Shown here: positions 1-7,400 of the stretch, piece by piece
Position numbering within the stretch: the first letter of the stretch is position 1
Layout: the number at the start of each line of letters is the position of its first letter
NCBI GenBank assembly: GCA_045590955.1
Contig: JAZNSB010000057.1
Coordinates: 1 to 13,233 of the forward strand
Direction: 5' to 3'
From: JAZNSB01 sp045590955
GTDB taxonomy: Bacteria; Pseudomonadota; Alphaproteobacteria; RF32; CAG-239
Length of the DNA stretch: 13,233 bases
The notes under the pieces: model-generated
What the model was told of the DNA's origin: nothing
Seen by the model: only the letters and a program-made list of their open reading frames with translations
Database searches by the model: none
Translations under genes and position numbers: made by a program

Positions 1-90
1 TCCAAAGTTGATGAATTGTTAGAAGCAATAATAGAGAATGCTTATGATATCAACAATGGTTATGATGAATTATATGGTAAAATTAATTAG
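1..90 (+). CDS. 3' end of an unidentified gene (partial)
   Basis: Frame 1 is open from the first base and ends at TAG (88-90), giving the last 29 residues of a protein that begins outside the window. The tail is acidic and tyrosine/asparagine-rich (ends DELYGKIN) and probably helical. I do not recognise a family and nothing supports a function. A hairpin terminator follows 16 bases after the stop, which supports a real gene end. The next gene converges on it from the other strand. Confidence 0.5.
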   Translation, partial: SKVDELLEAIIENAYDINNGYDELYGKIN

Positions 91-101
91 CACAAAACAA
101 C

Positions 102-140
102 AAAAAAACAGTCCTAAGCATTAAGCTCAGAACTGTTTAA
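102..140. terminator. two-way rho-independent terminator
   Basis: A 13-bp stem (107-119 with 125-137, two G-U wobbles when read on the minus strand) encloses a 5-base loop. Read on the minus strand it is followed by a run of seven T, so it suits the DUF1566-like gene ending at 156. Read on the plus strand it has a weaker T-rich tail and could also serve the gene ending at 90. Confidence 0.75.
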
Positions 141-155
141 CTTTAGATAAATAAA

Positions 156-638
156 TTATTCAACTTTTAAGGATAATACGGGTCGGATAAAAGCTCTTCT
201 TGTTTTATGCAAGCTATTTACAAATCCACCTTCAAAAGCTAAACACTTTGCATAAAAGCTAGGATGTGTTTCACAAGCCCAATACGAGAATTGACGACAT
301 CTTTTTCCAATCAATTTAAAGCTTTCCTCTACAAGACTATAGTGTTTTTTAATCTCACTTAATTGATGAATATTATACCATACAATTTCTTCATTTTGTT
401 TCAACTGATATGGAAATTGCTCTATATACTTTTTAGCTCCAAACCAATCTGTAAACTGCTCATGATTTTCAGACAACTCTGATGCCGTTAAATCTCCATA
501 GACAACACCATCTTTAGCCAGCTCAACAATAGCTTTGATTTTTTTATCAGGCACTCTTTCAAACGAGAAAGTGTCATCTTCATACCAAAACATTCCCTTT
601 TTGACTTGCTTAATGTCAATGTTAGTTTTAGCTTCCAT
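156..638 (-). CDS. DUF1566-like protein, 160 aa
   Basis: This is a soluble protein with no signal peptide or membrane segment. The C-terminal half follows the DUF1566 (Lcl C-terminal) pattern: a tryptophan after the central helix (residues ~87-90, IVWYN), a helix of the 'EL..iy..l..in..l..ig' kind (QLSEIKKHY...LIGKR), then FSYWACE, FEGGFVN and the closing FIRPVLSL. In typical members these are YWSSTE, F..G.v and YVRPV. DUF1566 domains have a C-type-lectin-like fold and often bind ligands on surface or phage proteins; the role here is unknown. The ATG at 636-638 gives the full ORF, but no Shine-Dalgarno precedes it and a TATAAT lies almost against it. The true start could therefore be the internal Met16, preceded by AAAAAGGGA at very short spacing. 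It converges with the partial gene at 1-90 and lies just outside the tRNA-derived repeats, as expected for accessory DNA. Confidence 0.65.
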   Translation of the reverse strand: MEAKTNIDIKQVKKGMFWYEDDTFSFERVPDKKIKAIVELAKDGVVYGDLTASELSENHEQFTDWFGAKKYIEQFPYQLKQNEEIVWYNIHQLSEIKKHYSLVEESFKLIGKRCRQFSYWACETHPSFYAKCLAFEGGFVNSLHKTRRAFIRPVLSLKVE

Positions 639-710
639 AATTATAAAATTTTAGTTTAACATAATAATCACTTTGTAGCTTAATATTTACCATATTTTAT
701 AATTTTTGCA

Positions 711-759
711 ACAAAAAATCCCCGCAAATGCGAGGATGAAAGATTGGTGCTCTGGAAAG
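711..759. repeat. 49-bp direct repeat, distal copy (tRNA-Leu 3' end plus terminator)
   Basis: It is identical over 49 bases to 933-981, at an offset of 222 bp. It contains the last 15 nucleotides of the tRNA-Leu gene including the CCA (745-759), a short spacer, and the terminator hairpin with its T-run (712-737, minus strand). The match stops abruptly one base beyond 759, so the rest of the tRNA is absent here. Such a duplicated tRNA end is typical of an attachment site left by a site-specific integrase, but no integrase is in the window. Confidence 0.9.
712..737 (-). terminator. duplicated tRNA terminator hairpin
   Basis: The 8-bp stem with a 4-base loop (ATCCTCGC and GCGGGGAT read on the minus strand) is followed by a run of T. 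It is an exact copy of the terminator at 934-959 and would end any minus-strand transcript crossing 760-932. Confidence 0.7.
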
Positions 760-932
760 AATTGCTAAGTAAAAACAAGCAATGCTCTGCTTGTTTTTGT
801 CTGCAAAATCTTGGAAAACATTGTCGAGTAAGGGAGATTTTTTCGAACCGAAACGAGACTATGTTCCCAAGTGATAGTCCTTTGCATAATTTTAAGGGAT
901 TTTGAAAAAATGACCTTAAATTATGCCGGAGC
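760..932. other. 173-bp hairpin-rich interval between the two tRNA-end repeats
   Basis: There is no credible gene: the ORFs crossing it also run through the repeats and the tRNA and have no ribosome-binding site. It holds three inverted repeats. One is a perfect 11-bp stem (771-781 with 788-798), A-rich on one arm and T-rich on the other. The second is a 6-bp stem (857-862 with 874-879). The third is a ~13-bp stem with one bulged base (884-897 with 914-926). It may be a structured small RNA on the minus strand ending at the terminator at 712-737, or the remnant of an integrated element. Neither can be decided from the sequence. Confidence 0.4.
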
Positions 933-981
933 ACAAAAAATCCCCGCAAATGCGAGGATGAAAGATTGGTGCTCTGGAAAG
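933..981. repeat. 49-bp direct repeat, tRNA-proximal copy
   Basis: This copy includes the 3' end of the intact tRNA-Leu gene (967-981) and its terminator. It matches 711-759 exactly. Together the two copies bound a 222-bp repeat period. Confidence 0.9.
934..959 (-). terminator. rho-independent terminator of tRNA-Leu
   Basis: The 8-bp GC-rich stem with loop ATTT and a following T-run lies 7 bases past the tRNA CCA end, read on the minus strand. Confidence 0.85.
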
Positions 982-1053
982 GACTTGAACCTTCACGAGA
1001 ATTCTCTCACAAGTACCTGAAACTTGCGCGTCTACCAATTCCGCCACCAGAGC
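967..1053 (-). tRNA. tRNA-Leu (anticodon CAG), CCA encoded
   Basis: The 87-nt class II tRNA is complete. The acceptor stem is a perfect 7 bp (GCTCTGG with CCAGAGC), followed by discriminator A and encoded CCA. The D-loop carries the usual GGTAGAC. The anticodon stem CAAGT/ACTTG holds a 7-base loop with CAG at 1017-1019. The long variable arm (GAGA..TCTC) is expected for leucine. The T-arm has loop TTCAAGT. It decodes CUG and is the source of the 15-nt tRNA fragment duplicated at 745-759. Confidence 0.96.
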
Positions 1054-1066
1054 AAGTATTGATTGA

Positions 1067-1094
1067 TATATAACCAAATAATAAAAATTTGCAA
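1067..1094 (-). promoter_or_regulatory. candidate sigma-70-type promoter of tRNA-Leu
   Basis: Read on the minus strand, TTGCAA (1089-1094) and TATATA (1067-1072) are separated by 16 bp, and the tRNA begins 13 bases after the -10 box. The spacing is good; the boxes are approximate matches. Confidence 0.5.
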
Positions 1095-1116
1095 GCAAAA
1101 AATAAAACAGATTCTC

Positions 1117-1144
1117 TTGATTTGTATAAAAAAATGCATATAAT
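1117..1144 (+). promoter_or_regulatory. candidate promoter of the DUF465-like gene
   Basis: TTGATT (1117-1122), 16-bp spacer and a perfect TATAAT (1139-1144) lie 44 bases before the ATG at 1189. It is divergent from the tRNA promoter, with 22 bp between them. Confidence 0.6.
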
Positions 1145-1188
1145 AAAGCTGTGATATAAACACAACTCTTTATGAAAGGGGGTTTTAG

Positions 1189-1365
1189 ATGCAACAAATA
1201 TCATTATCAGAAAAAACACTCAAAATTCAGCATGCCCAACTGGAAGACGCCATCAGAATAGAAGAAGAACACGTATGGAAAGACATGCAAAAAATAGAAC
1301 AGCTAAAGAAAGAAAAGCTTAAGAAAAAAGACCAATTACTCAGAATTTCTACCACCGGATATTAA
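1189..1365 (+). CDS. small DUF465/YdcH-like protein, 58 aa
   Basis: The ORF of 58 codons has a strong Shine-Dalgarno (AAAGGGGG, 1176-1182) six bases before ATG, a matching promoter and a downstream terminator, so it is very probably real. The protein is highly charged and almost wholly helical. A first helix with LKIQHAQLEDAI is followed by a short acidic turn, then by a lysine-rich stretch (IEQLKKEKLKKKDQLLRI). This is the YdcH pattern, in which 'LKKxKLxLKDxI' closes a two-helix hairpin of ~60-75 residues; this member is at the short end. The family is widespread in Proteobacteria and its role is not well defined. It is monocistronic and converges on the giant gene. Confidence 0.75.
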   Translation: MQQISLSEKTLKIQHAQLEDAIRIEEEHVWKDMQKIEQLKKEKLKKKDQLLRISTTGY

Positions 1366-1412
1366 AAACAAACATCCTCCGGCTTACACATATAGCGTTA
1401 AATTCAAAACAC

Positions 1413-1447
1413 AAAAAACCTCCCCTTAAATCCGGGGGAGGTTTTTT
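1413..1447. terminator. strong two-way terminator between DUF465-like and giant genes
   Basis: A 13-bp stem (AAAAAACCTCCCC, 1413-1425, with GGGGAGGTTTTTT, 1435-1447) encloses a 9-base loop. The A- and T-tracts make it work in both directions. It lies 48 bases after the stop of the DUF465-like gene and 24 bases after the stop of the giant gene. Confidence 0.9.
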
Positions 1448-1470
1448 TCTGTCTTTATTATTAATATCTT

Positions 1471-4400
1471 CTATTTTCCAATGTTAAGGTCTGCACTGTC
1501 TCTCACAGTTGTTACAGTAGTGTATGCACACATAGGAATCCTACTACTTACACAATGATTTGTCATAGCTCCTTCTGTTATATCACACCACTTACAAGAC
1601 AAGCTTGTAGCGGCAGAAGATCCGGAGGCTTCACAACATTCCTTGCTTAAATCTTCGCAGCCCGTTGCATTGTTAAATTCACTGGCACAGGCATATCCAC
1701 CACCTTGTGTTGGTTTTTGGGAACAAGAGATCGTTATAGTACCACCTGATTTGGAGTAGTTGGCTTGATAATTAGAGTTTTTACAAACTGCTTGACAGTT
1801 TTCAGGACGAACCTCGGATACAGTATTATCATCTTTATTTATCTTATAACAGCCTTCAAATTGTATGCCACATTTTTCTCCAGTGTCATAACCGTCACAG
1901 CTCTTACATTCACTTTCATTTCTGGCTCCTGTCGTCTCTGTGTATGTTCCAACATCGCAGGCGAGACAGTAAGCTTTGTCGTCATTTGTATATCCGTAAG
2001 TATGCTTCGGACAGTCTGAGCATTGTTTAGATCCTTCTTCGGAAGTCTGCCCTTGGTCGCATGAGGAACATTCTGTTTGTGGTTGCCCTGATGGTGAGTA
2101 AGTACCTGCCGGACATGTTAGGCAATAAGATTGTCCTTCGCTGTCTTGATATTTTCCTCCATTACACTGAGTTCTTGAACCGTTGCTGCATTTGTATCCT
2201 GCCTCACATTTTTTACACCCTACAACATCATCTTTATAGTAACCGTCAGGGCAAGATCCTACACCAACGTATGATGCTCCTGTAGCAGGATTATATCCTC
2301 TTGTTGTTCCATCTGTTGGTTGGAAACAAGCCTTAGAGAAAGGTCTTTCTAAGGACAAGACATAGCCCTCTGTACACCTTGGATAATAGCTGTAGGTACA
2401 TACGACTTGATGTTTCCAATCACAACGACTAGCTATATGTGCCACGTACCCTTTGGTTCCCCACCACTTATATTCGTCGTCGCTTGGAGCAGTATTGGAT
2501 GTCCATAATGCATAATCAGTGTCAAATCCTATTTGTTGCGTTTTACTAGCTATAAATTTGGGCAATGTGTAGTTAAAATTTGATACACTGAGATTTTTGC
2601 ATTTTCCCTTAAGAGTAAAATTATTCGAATCAATTTCGCTGTTTATGATACCTGTTAAGGAGTACCCGTACGTAGAGTTATCTGGTAATAATTTATCAAC
2701 AGATGATGTCGGGGTGAGACCTTGCCCCCAGAACGCACACGAGTTGTCTCTAATCCTTTTAGATTCAGTAAGTGCATAGACATAGCCAGTTCCATTATGT
2801 GCTGCGGCTAAATGGGAGCTTACGTCATAAATTTTTCCTATTATATTCACATAAGAGGATGTAGAGTAAGTTCCTATATTGTTGAAGTAAGTTATGTTAA
2901 CAGGGCCGCATTGACCGTTCGCATACAAGAAGTTGTCTTTTTTACATTTTGTTGCTGTCGTAGGAACATCAGTGTCGTTGACGCTTAAATAGTATGCAAC
3001 ATAAGGTTGACAATACTTCCAATTAGGCGCTTTGTCCATAACAGTTGCAGAATTTGTCGGGCATGTATTTCTACCTGCAATGTCTCCGCTTGTCGGCACC
3101 ACAGAAACACCTCCCGGACAATAATGACCGCCGGTTTGGTTTGTGGAGGTCGTGCTCCATCCTTCACAATAGAGTAAACTTATCTTCTCTGGATATTGTT
3201 TTGCATACCAACCTTGTGGTGTTTTGCAGTCTTTAAGTTCATCTACGCCTTCAGCATAGTCATCAAGTGAGGTTGCATTTGATACATAAGAAGCTTTTGA
3301 CCAAATGTTTCCCCAACCACTATCTTGTCCTCTTGGGCATTCTTGTCTTGGTTTTTCTGCACTACCGGTGCCTGCCGGACAGTAATAATACTTTTTTTCT
3401 TTTCTGGCATCGCCAGTAAGTGATTCTCCGGCAAAAGCAACCATCCAAGTATAATCATTCCCTGTTGGTCTTGCATTAGCATTACAAGGGATGAGTTTGG
3501 TTTCATCCATACCTGTGTTCGGGCACCAGTAACCTGCGGGACAAGGTGTCGGTTCAATGTTACCTACTATTGCATCTTCAGCCAGAGTAGGGCAATAGAA
3601 ACCGGCTTCACAATCTGTTGGGGTTTTGTTACCACCATTTTCAATATTCTCTTTAGCTTCATCACTTATGTTCTGACCAGTTGGATCAGGGCAATATGTA
3701 CCTGCACCACAAGGTTTACACTTTCTTCCGTCGTCGGAATAAGTACCTGCATCACAAGGTTCGCATGCGTCTGCGTTTGCATTTGGTGCAGTTCCCGGTT
3801 TGCATCTAGTCAGACCGTCCTTTACAGGTTTTTCTACAAGATCAGTAGGCGTAGCATTAGCAGATAGGGCAATATTTTCACCGGTAAGAATACAAGACAG
3901 ACCAGCCTTATTATCTGACAATGTATCTGTTGGGCCAAATGTTGCATTGTTACAGCGATTGTTATCCGGATTATTCCAACAATCTGTTATGTAATATGGA
4001 TCTGCTGAGTAACACCCGGTTTTTGGTTGCAAGATTGCATAACTTCCTTCTGGACAAGCATAACCTGCCGGACAATCAATAAGTTGTGGGTCTTGTCGCA
4101 ACCAACCTTCAATGTTGTAAAATTGCTCAGAAACTGGTCCCTCGCTTGTATGCCCGTTTATCACTAACAGTTGACCTGCTTTTTTAGCTATACAGTCTGT
4201 AGCCACCGGATATCTACCAGCTGTACCTGCCAATTCTGTGCCTTTAGGACAAGATTCCCATCTGAAGCAGTATTGAGAGGTTCCAGCTTCAACATCCAGC
4301 TTATATCCTGCATACAAATGATTTCTAAACATATCTGTTTTTGGCTCTGATACAGTTGGCTGAGAAAAGTTACCAGGACAGGTGCATTGCGTGTACCATG

Positions 4401-7400
4401 TTTCTTCATCTTCTGTTCCTTCTTTACATGTGCTTGAGTTTCCAGTAGGGGTGGCATCATTATTACAATTGTCTTCATTATAAGGGTATTCTTTTCCGGG
4501 ACTGCATATACACAAATCAGCAGAATCTGCGCCTCCTTCCTCGGTAGTAGTAATGTCCTCGTCACCGCAACTTATAGGCTCGGTAATACCTTTGTCTACT
4601 GTTATGTAATCTGCATTTGTTTCTACATCTTTTGTACTAGTATTGAACTGATCATAGGACTCAGAGGCTATAGTTCCTGTTTGTTCCGGACAATATGAGC
4701 CTATCGGACAAGCTTTGCAAATTGTTCTTTCATTCTCTGTGGTTTGATATGTGCCATTATGACAAGCTTCACAATTGGTGTATCCGTCATTTTTCTTTGT
4801 ATCCGGATCTGGCGCGGTTCCTTCCGGACAATCTATCGGTTTTACAATACCTTCGTCCGGACATACTTTGTTAAGAGCCTCTCCCGTTCCACAAGGAATA
4901 CAAGCACTTTGACCTATACTATTTTGGAAAGTACCGGCTTTGCAGATGGTTGGCTTGACATTACCCCAACCAAAGTCAGTACTTTCAGCTCCTTCATGTT
5001 TATTCTTTGGGTCCGGACATTCGTTACCTGCAGGGCAAGGTTTGCATTTTTCTTGACCTTCCTCATCTTGATAAAACTTTGCACCACAAAGTTCGCATAC
5101 TGATTGACCTGCTTTAAGTTGGGAAGTACCCTTTGGGCAAAGTTTAGGATCTGTTATGTTATCGCGAAGATGAGCTCCTTCTTTGCAATATGTACCGGCT
5201 GGGCATGGTTCCGGAGTTTGACTGTCTGCAGCTATCCATGCATAACCGCCATCATTTAGACATTCATCTAATGAAGATGCAGTAGCTGTTTCATCTTGCA
5301 CTTTGGTATGAGAGCCTGTCGGGCAACTGATAACGGCAGAGTTACCGGTAATTTCTACATCATTACTAAGTGTTGTTGTTTGAGTATTGTCAGCACCTTT
5401 TACAGGTTCCGGACAGTAATTGTTTTGTCCGCAGGCAGTTTGGTCAACGTTACCTACTGTTGCGCCTTCTGCTGGAGCAGGACAATAATACCCTGCGCCA
5501 CAAACCGTTGGTGTTTCCGTGTTTGTACTATCACAGTAAGTACCTGCACCACAAGGTTTGCAAGTGCTTTGATTTGTCTCATCTTGGTAAGTACCTTCCT
5601 GACATGATTGCATTGTTGTTTCAGTAGTGCCTTCTGTTGGGCAGTAATGACCTTTTTCACAAGGCTGGCAACCGTTTTGTTCAAATTTGTTATCATCATC
5701 TGGACGATACATACCTGCAGGGCAAATACAATCGTCTATATTGTCTGAGCCTTCGTCTTTGGTATATGAGTTTGTTGGACAAGCTTTACATTCATATTTA
5801 CCTGTCTCATCTTGATAAGTATCTTTAGGACAAGGTACTTTACCTGTGTAAGTATTTCCAAGACCAGGATTGTAAACACACTTGTGTCCCGGTTCACAAG
5901 CCGCACAAAAGTTCTTTGCTACTTCTTTGTTTTTATCCCTCATATCTTCATATAAGTAGTCTTCGGATTGCTTGTACTCTTCGTTACCCCATGTCGGCAT
6001 ATAATTCGTCCAATCTCCATAATAATCATCCTGATTATCATTTTCTTTTACATAGTATCCGTCTTTACAAGCCGTGATGTTACAGAAATATGATCCTTCG
6101 TGAAGAATTCTTTCATATGAACCAGGTGCAACGTTGTCACCTATGTTTATACAATCTACACATTGATAGCATCTTCCGATTATTGTATCGCCCTTGCCTG
6201 TTATTATACCGGTTAATCTTGAAACTTGTTTGGTAACAGAACATTCTGCAGTGCTTTGGTGACCATCATCACATTTATATGAACTGTATCTGATATTGCC
6301 TTCCAATACACACTCTCCTCCTTCAGTTCCGTCTGAACAAGCTAGTGCAGGTAAGGCAGCTCCTAAGCAATTGCCATCATGATATGGACATTTTTCTGCG
6401 TTACAACCAATAATCTCTGTGCATCCAACGTATGTTGTCTCTCCTTTGAAACATGTTTGATACTGTTTCTTTCCGTTGCCACAATCAATATTATCGCTTG
6501 AAGTATTTTCGCTCGGATCAGAACAATTACATGCCGCATAAATGGGTTGCAAACATGGTTGTAAATTGCCGTTTGCGTCACTGGAACGATATATGTGTTC
6601 CAACGTGGCCGTAGCACCTATAGAGTTGCAGTTCTCTGATGTAAATACATTTTCCCCTGTTTGGTTACAGATATTGTCATTAATCGGTTCGCATTTTGCG
6701 TATTCTAAAGTGGTTTCTACTCCATTTTCTACTTTTTTAACTTTAGTTACGGCACTTAGTTTGCTTCCGCCGATTAAAATAGCTCCTTCATAATCAGCCT
6801 TTACATCCCCATTTTCACCATAATATTCTGCGGCATTGGTTTCTTTTACTTTGCCGTCTTTTAATAAAGCAATTTTACAGTTGCTTGCTTCAAATCCTTC
6901 TTTTACGTTGTTTAGAAGTGTGACATCTGTCCCAACTTCAGCAACTGTTGCGCATTTGCCATCAGCGCCTTTTTCTAAACACTCTGTTGTTATATTTTTT
7001 AATAGAACATCTTCTCCTTCAACAATCTGATAATAAACCCCTTTGTTTATAACAGGAACTGCACAGAAAGCTTGTTGAGTTACATCAGCGCTCCATGTTT
7101 CATAATCTGTAGCACAAGCTTTGCAAGAGCCGTCTACTTTATAATATCCATCATTGCATACGCATGCGTCAGCAGATTCTGATTTTGTGCCTTCTGTATG
7201 GGTGTTTGCCGGACATTGTTTACATTTGCCTTGTCCTGTCTCATCTTGATAAGTATTTATCGGACATTCTTGCTTCCCGTCTGATCCGCATGAGAATCCT
7301 TTTTCACAGGATTGACAAGAATTAAGACCACCCTCTTCAGTTGCATCTGCTACATAAAATCCTGTTTTACAAGAAGTGATTACACAATTACAAGCATCTT

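Noticed and set aside
760..932. A transposable mini-element (MITE) or a tmRNA piece
   Set aside because: There are no terminal inverted repeats or target duplications at the ends, and no tmRNA tag or tRNA-like domain beyond the copied 15 nucleotides.
680..949. Minus-strand ORF of 89 codons across the repeat interval
   Set aside because: It runs through two terminator hairpins and both 49-bp repeats, lacks a ribosome-binding site and has no protein-like composition.
916..1219. Two minus-strand ORFs overlapping the tRNA-Leu gene
   Set aside because: They are chance reading of the tRNA and its promoter region; the tRNA is complete and explains the conservation.
5541..5559. Short recurring motif (also 3699-3717) considered as a CRISPR-like or dispersed repeat
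   Set aside because: It encodes the repeated GAGTYC protein motif, is irregularly spaced and is explained by coding constraint.
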